Shown here one piece after another: positions 12,815 to 24,297 of a DNA stretch of 64,000 bases (positions are counted from its first letter, which is position 1; every line of letters begins with the position of its first letter). The notes under the pieces were generated by a model. It had not been told where the DNA came from and ran no database searches. It saw nothing but the letters and a program-made list of their open reading frames with translations. A program made the position numbers and the translations under genes. This DNA comes from Siphonodentalium dalli (lineage: Eukaryota; Mollusca; Scaphopoda; Gadilida; Siphonodentaliidae), in NCBI GenBank assembly GCA_032622095.1, contig CP136064.1, positions 181,384,011-181,448,010 on the forward strand, read 5' to 3'.

Positions 12815-13117
12815 ACTCTCTCTATCCCAGATGAAGTTATTGAGTATATGACAGGTGTGTATTATCGTGAATTATTGGAAGTATTGAGATGTACTATCTT
12901 GAATCACGAGTGGACGAAAAGGGTAATGTGAAATTACAACCCCCAGAATGAATTGTCATATTCGATGGAACATATTATGTACACGTGATCACACACGACA
13001 TTGTGGGTAACAATGTGTCTTTCACACCTTGCTTTACCAAATGAATTCTATTATATTCCCGTTCACAGTTATATGCCATTCAGAAAACATATCGATTTAA
13101 TGTCTGAGCAGAATTAG
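12815..13117 (+). pseudogene. Decayed coding remnant in each arm of the palindrome
   Basis: Reading three frames in turn gives protein-like text: IPDEVIEYMTGVYYREL up to about 12886, then from ATG at 12889 a 51-codon stretch with one internal TGA (12949-12951) including VIFDGTYYVHVITHD, then YIPVHSYMPFRKHIDL ending at TAG 13115-13117. The alternation of frames suggests a gene damaged by indels before the arms were duplicated. The same order occurs in the other arms. Its product is unknown; by position it could be a lost structural gene of the element, which is a guess. Confidence 0.35.
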
Positions 13118-13385
13118 TTGTTTAACGGGTTAGTATTAATTAAGGTTTATAAACTGTGTCATTGTTAACATTAACACGATAATTAGTTATCCAAAAAACA
13201 TGCATACATAATACGTCAGGTCGTGAGACACTCAATTATAGAAATTGCTTCGGTGTCATTGTTATAACAACATTACGTAATAACCACTTATCACTCCATT
13301 CACACTTACGCTCATTTTGTATACCAAAAATTTCAATATAATGAAGATGACGAAAAGTTACCTATAATTCTGCTGTGGTTAAGCC

Positions 13386-13387
<2 letters not shown>

Positions 13388-13430
<43 letters not shown>

Positions 13431-13500
13431 GTCACCAAGCGACATAACATCCTGCTTTGATGATCCAATGGCCAATGTCCATGAAGATTTTATTTCCGAT
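13388..13500 (+). pseudogene. Embedded fragment of the ATPase gene 5' part
   Basis: A CAA run followed by sequence encoding SPSDITSCFDDPMANVHEDF copies the polyQ/pre-ATPase region of the element gene and stops at TTTCCGATG, where the real gene continues with TTCAAGC. A block, AAAAGTTACCTATAATTC plus CTGCTGTGGTTAAGC, sits on both sides (about 13355-13388 and 13524-13558). The same block flanks the centre of the palindrome. The fragment recurs in every arm (near 19560-19650, 23230-23340, 29370-29470). Confidence 0.7.
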
Positions 13501-13743
13501 GCAAGTCATATTTCCGACTAACTCCTGAAAAGTTACCTATAATTCTGCTGTGGTTAAGCAGTCCATTATTTAGGGCATACCTGTATGTAGGCCTACCAGT
13601 GGATGAATAGTCTGCCGGAGAAGTACTGTGTAGACAGGTCTTGTCGGTAAGAGAGTCAGACGATAAGTGAAGGCTCGGCTATTAAAACATAGTAATGCGA
13701 TAGCGAACATCAAACGAGTCTGCGCACGCATATCTGTCAAAGG

Positions 13744-13834
13744 ATACAATGGCAGTCATTGGTCAATTTATCCCCGGTGTCAGCTCAGTACAATAGCAGT
13801 CATTGGTCAATTTATCCCCGGTGTCAGCTCAGTA
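13744..13834. repeat. Two tandem copies of a 44-bp repeat
   Basis: The sequence ACAATRGCAGTCATTGGTC plus the following 25 bases occurs twice in a row, ending CAGCTCAGTACA. It is repeated in inverted orientation in the other arm (19205-19300) and again in unit 2. No function is evident. Confidence 0.75.
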
Positions 13835-13872
13835 CACAATCGGCACGAAGCCGGAGGTCATAATTACTCTTA

Positions 13873-14300
13873 CGAATGAAGAGCGTTGAACATATACGAA
13901 ATTATTACACGAATGAACTGAAATTTATATTTCACGTCTTACCAACAACAGATACAGACATAGTCATAGTGTTATACTATCTTACATGTACCCATGCTAT
14001 GACATCATTCGAAGGGGCAATACACTCAAGGAGTTAAAGTGACACGAAACAAGGGACGTGATGTAATATTGGTGTATGAATCTTAAAGGAACACAAGACA
14101 CTCTAAAGGGACACTCATTATGAAGGAATGTTAACAATACAAGCGCACGAATGAAGAGCGTTGAACATATACGAAATTACTACACGAATGAACTGAAATT
14201 TATATTTCACATCTTACCAACAACAGATACAGACATAGTCATAGTGTTATATTATCTTACATGTACCCATGCTATGACATACTTAAAGGGGGATAATGCA
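13873..14300. repeat. Diverged tandem repeat of about 278 bp downstream of the ATPase gene
   Basis: The block starting GAATGAAGAGCGTTGAACAT at 13875 starts again at 14152 and stays alike for about 130 bp, through ATAGTCATAGTGTTATA and CATGCTATGACAT, before diverging. Both blocks lie between the ATPase 3' end and the inner repeats. The inverted equivalents are at about 18745-19170, with further copies in unit 2. Confidence 0.75.
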
Positions 14301-14448
14301 CACACAGTGTGTGGAATGTTAAAGTGACACGAGGTAAGGGACGTTATGTAATATTGGTGTGTGAATATTAAAGGAGCATTCTCGCTATACAAACCCCCCT
14401 CCCCACTTATAGATATATAACGAAGACGAGAATAACATGTTGATGAAG

Positions 14449-14459
14449 TTTATTGAAAT
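14449..14459 (-). terminator. Poly-A signal directly after the ATPase stop codon
   Basis: On the minus strand AATAAA begins six bases after the stop codon. The same signal is at 18596-18601 in copy B and at the equivalent place in copies C and D. It implies a very short 3' untranslated region. Confidence 0.6.
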
Positions 14460-15999
14460 TTAATCATTGTCTGAATCTTCGACCGTTAGATTTACTTCTA
14501 AGAGTTTCTTGAATTTTCTCATCGCTTCATCTGCAGCCCATTCATTATTATATCCGCGTTTGGTCAGTTTGACCATTTTCTTCATGATCGTGTTATGTAT
14601 GGGTGATGTTTTCAATCGATACTGGTATTCTATTAATCGTCTATAACTTTTGAGAAACAGAACAAACTCTGTGTCGATGGTATCCTCTTTTCCCGACATG
14701 CTCTCATCTCCCGAAATGCTCTCTTCTTCTTTCACATCATTGGTGACGCGTTTCATCATACTTTTGAATGTGTCCATCTCGTTGACACATCGCGCAGCTT
14801 TCTTAAGACCGAATACCGTTCTACTACCGACGACATTACCATCTTTTGAATCTGATAGCGTTCCTCGTTCATCTTCATCTGTATCTTCTCCGAAGAGAGT
14901 TGTTTTTGTCTCGGACATAGCTCCGTGTTCATCCGGGTCCTCAGTTAATTTTCGTTTTAACTTATTTTCTTGACACCAGTTTTTTACGTGTCTCTGAACA
15001 TCATAATGATCTGCGAACAAAAGCCCGCATTCATTACAAGGGTACGACATGTCTTCTCGAATGTCTATACGTTTCTTCTTATTAATTTCATCGAGCTCAC
15101 CAGGTGGCCGTATGTCGTTAGTATAGTCATTATGTTGACCCTGGGGCACAATATAATTATATGTTATGCCCTTCTGTTGACCAGGGAGTTCTCTGTCATC
15201 GTATTTCATCACATTCTGTTGACCCTGGGTCTCAGTGTCTTTTGTATGTTTTTTCATCACATTCTGTTCATCTGGGTGTTCTCTGTCTTTTTGGAGATTA
15301 TATTTCATGCCATTCCATTCACCCCTATGTTGGTTCGTGTCCTCTTTTAGTACATTCTGTCGCAGACGTAATGTGTCCGGTGTTGCGGCTTTTAAATCCA
15401 CCAGTAGGTAACCGTACGGTTCACTCGTCGCTTCCGAAAACTCTCGAACCATACGCTGAGGACATTCAGGATACATCTGTCTTGATAATGTTGAAATTAA
15501 TCCCTTGTCGATTGGGTTATTGAACAATACCAAATATTGACAATTTCGTCGTTGCGTTGGATCTTTGTTGTAGTAGAAATTCTGGTTCAAACTTATCAAA
15601 GATAAGTTCAAATGGTGACTTCCTTCGGAATGCAAATCATTAACTCTCTGGTCTTTTGATGAAGTTTGCATCAAGTCATCGAGTATAACTAGATTTTTAT
15701 ACCGGGGGTTGATAAGCGAATCCAAGTTTGCTGGTATTCCTCGTATAAAGTTGACCTGAGGGGTGACGGTATACTTTAATTCGTCATATAGGGGCTGCCA
15801 ATATTTATAAAACCATATTATTCTGTCAGGTGAGGGTGATATTTTTGAGGCAGACTTTTGTAGTAAGGTTTTCACGAAGTATGTCTTACCACAAGATGTC
15901 GGTCCACTTACACATGCCGTGAATGGATGCTTGAAAATAAAATCTTCATGGACATTGGCCATTGGATCATCAAAGCAGGATGTTATGTCGCTTGGTGGC

Positions 16000-16030
<31 letters not shown>

Positions 16031-16044
16031 GGGGGTGATGATAC

Positions 16045-16083
<39 letters not shown>

Positions 16084-16208
16084 GGCTGATGATACTGTTG
16101 TTGTTGTTGTTGTTGTTGTTCTGAAGGCGTGTGTTTAACTTTGATATGACGCTTCAAACTATCTTGCCAAGCATAGACACTTAAGCACTCTTCACATTGA
16201 TACTTCAT
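14460..16208 (-). CDS. Zinc finger/polyQ/packaging-type ATPase (copy A, 582 aa)
   Basis: The intact frame starts at ATG 16208 and is the left-arm gene of unit 1. Order: an N-terminal C2H2 finger (Cys5, Cys8, His21, His26); a polyQ region broken by YHQP and YHHP; a P-loop ATPase with Walker A GPTSCGKT near residue 102, Walker B NLVILDDLMQ about 75 residues on, and SLISLNQNFYYN then YLVLFNNP after it; a charged region with imperfect QQN-MKY repeats; a C2HC-type finger CNECGLLF..H..C; and a Lys-rich C-terminus ending VEDSDND. The ATPase resembles the FtsK/HerA (A32-like) DNA-packaging ATPases of virus-like elements such as Polintons. Function as a packaging motor is inferred. This copy has Val in QQNVMKYDD, as does the other left-arm copy. 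Confidence 0.85.
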
Positions 16209-16856
16209 TTAACTAGTTCAGGCTGTCGTTCACAACGTCTCTTAGTGTTGTTTGTACTGGATACAAATTTATCACATTAGCTACAATACAACCTACCTAT
16301 CCAAATGTCAATGCAATTATGAGTGATTTCAATATGAACACTCTATTATATAGATATGTGTAACCTGGTGACTGACATGATGATACAGTTATGCACTAAA
16401 TAATGGACTGCTTAACCACAGCAGAATTATAGGTAACTTTTCAGGAGTTAGTCGGAAATATGGCTTGTTGCCATTCATCGGAAAGCTCTCGCCTCAGGCA
16501 GTGGCGGCGCCGGCGGCGGCGGCGGCGGCACCGCCGCCGCAGTAAAATACCGCAATGCCGCCGCCGCCTGCGGCGAGAGCTTTCCGATGAATGGCAACAA
16601 GCCATATTTCCGACTAACTCCTGAAAAGTTACCTATAATTCTGCTGTGGTTAAGCAGTCCATTATTTAGTGCATAACTGTATCATCATGTCAGTCACCAG
16701 GTTACACATATCTATATAATAGAGTGTTCATATTGAAATCACTCATAATTGCATTGACATTTGGATAGGTAGGTTGTATTGTAGCTAATGTGATAAATTT
16801 GTATCCAGTACAAACAACACTAAGAGACGTTGTGAACGACAGCCTGAACTAGTTAA
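16209..16856. promoter_or_regulatory. Palindrome centre: divergent 5' regions with GC-rich spacer
   Basis: The two ATPase genes point away from each other and share this 648-bp centre. The arms are near-perfect reverse complements up to 16493 and from 16572. The spacer is GGC/GCC-rich with a self-complementary core (GGCGGTGCC-type) and a short AT island GTAAAATAC. Any promoter must lie within about 320 bp of each start, so the two genes would be co-regulated. No clear TATA box was seen beyond AT-rich stretches near 16350 and 16715. Confidence 0.5.
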
Positions 16857-16978
16857 ATGAAGTATCAATGTGAAGAGTGCTTAAGTGTCTATGCTTGGCA
16901 AGATAGTTTGAAGCGTCATATCAAAGTTAAACACACGCCTTCAGAACAACAACAACAACAACAACAGTATCATCAGCC

Positions 16979-17011
<33 letters not shown>

Positions 17012-18590
17012 GTATCATCACCCCCAACAACAACAACAACAACAACAACAGCCACCAAGCGACATAACATCCTGCTTTGATGATCCAATGGCCAATGTCC
17101 ATGAAGATTTTATTTTCAAGCATCCATTCACGGCATGTGTAAGTGGACCGACATCTTGTGGTAAGACATACTTCGTGAAAACCTTACTACAAAAGTCTGC
17201 CTCAAAAATATCACCCTCACCTGACAGAATAATATGGTTTTATAAATATTGGCAGCCCCTATATGACGAATTAAAGTATACCGTCACCCCTCAGGTCAAC
17301 TTTATACGAGGAATACCAGCAAACTTGGATTCGCTTATCAACCCCCGGTATAAAAATCTAGTTATACTCGATGACTTGATGCAAACTTCATCAAAAGACC
17401 AGAGAGTTAATGATTTGCATTCCGAAGGAAGTCACCATTTGAACTTATCTTTGATAAGTTTGAACCAGAATTTCTACTACAACAAAGATCCAACGCAACG
17501 ACGAAATTGTCAATATTTGGTATTGTTCAATAACCCAATCGACAAGGGATTAATTTCAACATTATCAAGACAGATGTATCCTGAATGTCCTCAGCGTATG
17601 GTTCGAGAGTTTTCGGAAGCGACGAGTGAACCGTACGGTTACCTACTGGTGGATTTAAAAGCCGCAACACCGGACACATTACGTCTGCGACAGAATGTAC
17701 TAAAAGAGGACACGAACCAACATAGGGGTGAATGGAATGGCATGAAATATAATCTCCAAAAAGACAGAGAACACCCAGATGAACAGAATGTGATGAAAAA
17801 ACATACAAAAGACACTGAGACCCAGGGTCAACAGAATGCGATGAAATACGATGACAGAGAACTCCCTGGTCAACAGAAGGGCATAACATATAATTATATT
17901 GTGCCCCAGGGTCAACATAATGACTATACTAACGACATACGGCCACCTGGTGAGCTCGATGAAATTAATAAGAAGAAACGTATAGACATTCGAGAAGACA
18001 TGTCGTACCCTTGTAATGAATGCGGGCTTTTGTTCGCAGATCATTATGATGTTCAGAGACACGTAAAAAACTGGTGTCAAGAAAATAAGTTAAAACGAAA
18101 ATTAACTGAGGACCCGGATGAACACGGAGCTATGTCCGAGACAAAAACAACTCTCTTCGGAGAAGATACAGATGAAGATGAACGAGGAACGCTATCAGAT
18201 TCAAAAGATGGTAATGTCGTCGGTAGTAGAACGGTATTCGGTCTTAAGAAAGCTGCGCGATGTGTCAACGAGATGGACACATTCAAAAGTATGATGAAAC
18301 GCGTCACCAATGATGTGAAAGAAGAAGAGAGCATTTCGGGAGATGAGAGCATGTCGGGAAAAGAGGATACCATCGACACAGAGTTTGTTCTGTTTCTCAA
18401 AAGTTATAGACGATTAATAGAATACCAGTATCGATTGAAAACATCACCCATACATAACACGATCATGAAGAAAATGGTCAAACTGACCAAACGCGGATAT
18501 AATAATGAATGGGCTGCAGATGAAGCGATGAGAAAATTCAAGAAACTCTTAGAAGTAAATCTAACGGTCGAAGATTCAGACAATGATTAA
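16857..18590 (+). CDS. Zinc finger/polyQ/packaging-type ATPase (copy B, 577 aa)
   Basis: This is the right-arm gene of unit 1, intact, starting ATG in TTAAATGAAG. Residue positions in this copy: finger Cys5, Cys8, His21, His26; polyQ about 31-75; Walker A Gly97-Thr104 (GPTSCGKT); Walker B with Asp172-Asp173; second finger Cys386, Cys389, His402, Cys407; acidic end. It differs from the left-arm genes by Ala in QQNAMKYDD and by fewer glutamines. AATAAA follows at 18596. The same protein is predicted from both arms, so the palindrome is diploid for this gene. The fusion of ATPase and finger domains in one frame may be peculiar to this element; I recall the two as separate genes elsewhere. Confidence 0.85.
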
Positions 18591-19619
18591 ATTTCAATAA
18601 ACTTCATCAACATGTTATTCTCGTCTTCGTTATATATCTATAAGTGGGGAGGGGGGTTTGTATAGCGAGAATGCTCCTTTAATATTCACACACCAATATT
18701 ACATAACGTCCCTTACCTCGTGTCACTTTAACATTCCACACACCGTGTGTGCATTATCCCCCTTTAAGTATGTCATAGCATGGGTACATGTAAGATAATA
18801 TAACACTATGACTATGTCTGTATCTGTTGTTGGTAAGATGTGAAATATAAATTTCAGTTCATTCGTGTAGTAATTTCGTATATGTTCAACGCTCTTCATT
18901 CGTGCGCTTGTATTGTTAACATTCCTTCATAATGAGTGTCCCTTTAGAGTGTCTTGTGTTCCTTTAAGATTCATACACCAATATTACATCACGTCCCTTG
19001 TTTCGTGTCACTTTAACTCCTTGAGTGTATTGCCCCTTCGAATGATGTCATAGCATGGGTACATGTAAGATAGTATAACACTATGACTATGTCTGTATCT
19101 GTTGTTGGTAAGACGTGAAATATAAATTTCAGTTCATTCGTGTAATAATTTCGTATATGTTCAACGCTCTTCATTCGTAAGAGTAATTATGACCTCCGGC
19201 TTCGTGCCGATTGTGTACTGAGCTGACACCGGGGATAAATTGACCAATGACTGCTATTGTACTGAGCTGACACCGGGGATAAATTGACCAATGACTGCCA
19301 TTGTATCCTTTGACAGATATGCGTGCGCAGACTCGTTTGATGTTCGCTATCGCATTACTATGTTTTAATAGCCGAGCCTTCACTTCTCGTCTGACTCTCT
19401 TACCGACAAGACCTGTCTACACAGTACTTCTCCGGCAGACTATTCATCCACTGGTAGGCCTACATACAGGTATGCCCTAAATAATGGACTGCTTAACCAC
19501 AGCAGAATTATAGGTAACTTTTCAGGAGTTAGTCGGAAATATGACTTGCATCGGAAATAAAATCTTCATGGACATTGGCCATTGGACCATCAAAGCAGGA
19601 TGTTATGTCGCTTGGTGAC

Positions 19620-19652
<33 letters not shown>

Positions 19653-20432
19653 GGCTTAACCACAGCAGAATTATAGGTAACTTTTCGTCATCTTCATTAT
19701 ATTGAAATTTTTGGTATACAAAATGAGCGTAAGTGTGAATGGAGTGATAAGTGGTTATTACGTAATGTTGTTATAACAATGACACCGAAGCAATTTCTAT
19801 AATTGAGTGTCTCACGACCTGACGTATTATGTATGCATGTTTTTTGGATAACTAATTATCGTGTTAATGTTAACAATGACACAGTTTATAAACCTTAATT
19901 AATACTAACCCGTTAAACAACTAATTCTGCTCAGACATTAAATCGATATGTTTTCTGAATGGCATATAACTGTGAACGGGAATATAATAGAATTCATTTG
20001 GTAAAGCAAGGTGTGAAAGACACATTGTTACCCACAATGTCGTGTGTGATCACGTGTACATAATATGTTCCATCGAATATGACAATTCATTCTGGGGGTT
20101 GTAATTTCACATTACCCTTTTCGTCCACTCGTGATTCAAGATAGTACATCTCAATACTTCCAATAATTCACGATAATACACACCTGTCATATACTCAATA
20201 ACTTCATCTGGGATAGAGAGAGTGTAAAGAATAAACGCTCTTTATTATTTATGTAAAAGTAATGGTGTCTATTTTCAGGTATGCCAATTATATGAACTGC
20301 GTCCGATAAACACTGGAATGTATGCATTCATATCGATGGTCACAATGTCCAATAAAGCTATTTCTAAACATCGATTAATAATTTCATGAAAAATATTTGA
20401 ACAAAAAAAATAACGAAAGATATTACACGCAA

Positions 20433-20805
20433 ATACTTTGTTTTGGGTCTCTGAATATAAAGATGGCGCAGGGACAGGCACAGGGCCAGGGCTATGTGTT
20501 TTCCTGCTTTGATTTTCTCAACTCACACTTGCCCATGATTATCAGCTTCCACAAAACACTGATCAAGACAACTTCCGTCGATGTATTTGATAATTTCAAA
20601 AGACCGTGTGACGTTCTCCTATTCTGAATTGTATAGTGTGTCCGCATGCAACTGGATGCATTTGACATAAAGCGGCATGTCGAGTGATATTACAGTTCTT
20701 CACCTGTCATCACCGCACAGCTGATTTTCTGGGCTAGTTGGAGAGCTGAATATAGATTTGACAAATCAGTCGGAGCGCCGCGTATCAATGGCAAAGCAGA
20801 AATAT
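20433..20805 (-). pseudogene. Gene A fragment, duplicated with unit 2
   Basis: Copy of 10585-10957, encoding the LIRGAPTDLSN to LSLRHLYIQR part of gene A on the minus strand. It is cut at 20433 by the duplication join, so it is a dead fragment. Its presence proves that the duplicated segment began inside gene A. Confidence 0.7.
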
Positions 20806-22147
20806 ATATTTTTCATTTATAAGAAAGAATGACAAATGAGGAAAAGACAAAATGCACTCACACGTTCGTTCCCTCAATCCCGCGGGTTTGGATGAGCGAA
20901 ACTTTCTTACATGTGACATATAATTAGAAAATATTTAAATGCACACATTGTGTTCGGGTAATTTTAACAAAGAGTGTTCAAGCTAAAAGTAAATTGAAGC
21001 TACGATGGTATATATTTTTCCGAAAATAGGCTTTCTTTTGCTACAACAATGCTGATGTTTTCTTCAGAATAATTTTAGATTTCAATTTCAGCTACATTAT
21101 TTGATGATATATAGTATTTAATGTTTGCATAATCAAAGTTCCAAACACTATGTGTAGTTTTAATTATTTTACAGTTTGAATTTACCAAAAACTATTGTAG
21201 TTATTGTACTTGGTTCGACAGCACTCGGGGAAATACACAACGCTCTCTTTTTTTCGAACGGTGACAAAAGTTGTCATACACTTTATGCAAATGTTGTTAT
21301 ATTGACGTTCTCGGGAATATGATTGAAAAATAAAAATGATCGGTGTATTGAAATTGTATAAATATTGTATAAATATCTGCCGCTCGGGTACCGGGTATTT
21401 AATTTATTTCGTGTGTCGTCCAGTCACTGTTATATTCTCATACCAGGGTGTACTTTGTGCCTGAAAATATCTGGTTTTCATTCACTATTATTTTAGTTGT
21501 AAGGCATTTTCGAAGTGTCAGCTACTGGTTATCGAATCCATAATTCATAGTACATTTTGTGTTGTACCTCTCGCATTCATACCTAAATTTAAGATCACAA
21601 AAGAACGATCGGATGTTTGAACGTGGGGACAATCCCAGAAAATGTGAGAAATGGTTTCCTGTACATGTTAACAATGATTGCAAAGATTGTCGACTCGAAG
21701 GTTAGCCACCTTCAGAAATGTATTGGTACTAATAATTCGTGTGTTTATTCTGAATTGGTGCCACTGTATATAATTTCGTATCGGTTGTCGTTTTAAAGGG
21801 CATGCTCAAATATTCTTCCTAATTTTATATTTTCTCGCATATTGCGGATTCCCATTTTTGACATGCATTCGGCATAGTTTTCCCCATTTGCTAGAATTTT
21901 ATAAAATAATTGTCACATAATTTTACATAATGAAGTATCGATGTAATATTGGGTAGACATGGGTAGGGTTACTAGCCTATACAGATTAAGGGTTGATTAA
22001 GAAAACTTGCCAATGACAAAATCTGACGCTTAATAAAGTTGATTGTTATGAAATCAACGCGGATGATGAAAGTTGCATAAAGTGTGCGTGGGGTATGGAA
22101 TGTATTATCTGAATAGATAATTTATGAAATATATTCCGGCATCTCTC
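20806..22147 (-). mobile_element. Tx1/L1-like LINE, 3' part (unit 2 copy)
   Basis: Duplicate of 10958-12300, ending at the TCTCTC (22142-22147) in front of the palindrome. It differs by scattered single bases (for example near 21583, 22036 and 22119) and one T in the terminal T-run. It is preceded at 20433-20805 by a second copy of the gene A fragment and the target duplication (20791-20805). Confidence 0.75.
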
Positions 22148-23232
22148 AGAAGAATAGCTGGCTCGTTAGTGTCACATCTAAAAATAGAATTTGTGGGTCT
22201 AAAATTGGTTGTACTAAAATATTCCCAAAATATCAAAAACCCCCAAAAAAATTCAAAACTTCCAAAATTTATTTTTTCCAAAAAATTTCAAAACTTCCAA
22301 AAAATTTCAAAATTCCCAAATTTCAAAAAAAGAAAAAATTTCAAAACCCCCCAAAATTATTTCTCTAAAAAAAAAAGTTTAAATAAAAAATTTATAACGA
22401 GTTTTCGGTTTCTGATAATCTCGATATTAAAAAATGTCGAATGTTAAATTATTTGCGTGTAATATCTTTCGTTATTTTTTTTGTTCAAATATTTTTCATG
22501 AAATTATTAATCGATGTTTAGAAATAGCTTTATTGGACATTGTGACCATCGATATGAATGCATACATTCCAGTGTTTATCGGACGCAGTTCATATAATTG
22601 GCATACCTGAAAATAGACACCATTACTTTTACATAAATAATAAAGAGCGTTTATTCTTTACACTCTCTCTATCCCAGATGAAGTTATTGAGTATATGACA
22701 GGTGTGTATTATCGTGAATTATTGGAAGTATTGAGATGTACTATCTTGAATCACGAGTGGACGAAAAGGGTAATGTGAAATTACAACCCCCAGAATGAAT
22801 TGTCATATTCGATGGAACATATTATGTACACGTGATCACACACGACATTGTGGGTAACAATGTGTCTTTCACACCTTGCTTTACCAAATGAATTCTATTA
22901 TATTCCCGTTCACAGTTATATGCCATTCAGAAAACATATCGATTTAATGTCTGAGCAGAATTAGTTGTTTAACGGGTTAGTATTAATTAAGGTTTATAAA
23001 CTGTGTCATTGTTAACATTAACACGATAATTAGTTATCCAAAAAACATGCATACATAATACGTCAGGTCGTGAGACACTCAATTATAGAAATTGCTTCGG
23101 TGTCATTGTTATAACAACATTACGTAATAACCACTTATCACTCCATTCACACTTACGCTCATTTTGTATACCAAAAATTTCAATATAATGAAGATGACGA
23201 AAAGTTACCTATAATTCTGCTGTGGTTAAGCC

Positions 23233-23268
<36 letters not shown>

Positions 23269-24297
23269 GTCACCAAGCGACATAACATCCTGCTTTGATG
23301 ATCCAATGGCCAATGTCCATGAAGATTTTATTTCCGATGCAAGTCATATTTCCGACTAACTCCTGAAAAGTTACCTATAATTCTGCTGTGGTTAAGCAGT
23401 CCATTATTTAGGGCATACCTGTATGTAGGCCTACCAGTGGATGAATAGTCTGCCGGAGAAGTACTGTGTAGACAGGTCTTGTCGGTAAGAGAGTCAGACG
23501 ATAAGTGAAGGCTCGGCTATTAAAACATAGTAATGCGATAGCGAACATCAAACGAGTCTGCGCACGCATATCTGTCAAAGGATACAATGGCAGTCATTGG
23601 TCAATTTATCCCCGGTGTCAGCTCAGTACAATAGCAGTCATTGGTCAATTTATCCCCGGTGTCAGCTCAGTACACAATCGGCACGAAGCCGGAGGTCATA
23701 ATTACTCTTACGAATGAAGAGCGTTGAACATATACGAAATTATTACACGAATGAACTGAAATTTATATTTCACGTCTTACCAACAACAGATACAGACATA
23801 GTCATAGTGTTATACTATCTTACATGTACCCATGCTATGACATCATTCGAAGGGGCAATACACTCAAGGAGTTAAAGTGACACGAAACAAGGGACGTGAT
23901 GTAATATTGGTGTATGAATCTTAAAGGAACACAAGACACTCTAAAGGGACACTCATTATGAAGGAATGTTAACAATACAAGCGCACGAATGAAGAGCGTT
24001 GAACATATACGAAATTACTACACGAATGAACTGAAATTTATATTTCACATCTTACCAACAACAGATACAGACATAGTCATAGTGTTATATTATCTTACAT
24101 GTACCCATGCTATGACATACTTAAAGGGGGATAATGCACACACGGTGTGTGGAATGTTAAAGTGACACGAGGTAAGGGACGTTATGTAATATTGGTGTGT
24201 GAATATTAAAGGAGCATTCTCGCTATACAAACCCCCCTCCCCACTTATAGATATATAACGAAGACGAGAATAACATGTTGATGAAGTTTATTGAAAT

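Larger units (their letters stand above)
10585..20435. repeat. Tandem duplication, unit 1 (about 9.85 kb)
   Basis: Unit 1 holds a gene A fragment, the 3' part of the Tx1-like LINE and most of the palindromic element. It repeats almost base for base at 20433-30255. At the junction (20433-20435) the right arm of the palindrome runs into gene A sequence starting ATACTTTG, sharing ATA with both parents, so the join has about 3 bp of microhomology. Differences between the units are few: one T fewer in a T-run near 20812, single-base changes, and trinucleotide length changes in the polyQ tracts. Confidence 0.85.
12301..20435. mobile_element. Palindromic Polinton-like element, unit 1 (right end missing)
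   Basis: Left end AGAAGAATAGCTGGCTCGTT follows TCTCTC (12295-12300). The left arm runs to 16493, the right arm from 16572, with a 78-bp GGC/CCG-rich spacer. Each arm holds, from end inward: an A/C-rich terminal stretch, a 58-codon frame, a decayed coding remnant, a polyQ-gene fragment, two kinds of tandem repeat and the ATPase gene. The outer roughly 283 bp of the right arm are absent because the tandem duplication joined here. See the intact copy at 22148-30538 for the family argument. Confidence 0.75.

Noticed and set aside
14650-15523. Open frames of 107, 126 and 120 codons on the strand opposite each ATPase gene
   Set aside because: They recur wherever the ATPase coding sequence recurs and are its antisense shadow; the ATPase motifs and the polyQ reading are clearly the real frame.
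15927-16124. Poly-leucine frame
   Set aside because: Antisense reading of the CAA (glutamine) repeats.
20275-20627. Frames crossing 20433 on both strands
   Set aside because: They are chimeras made by the tandem-duplication join.
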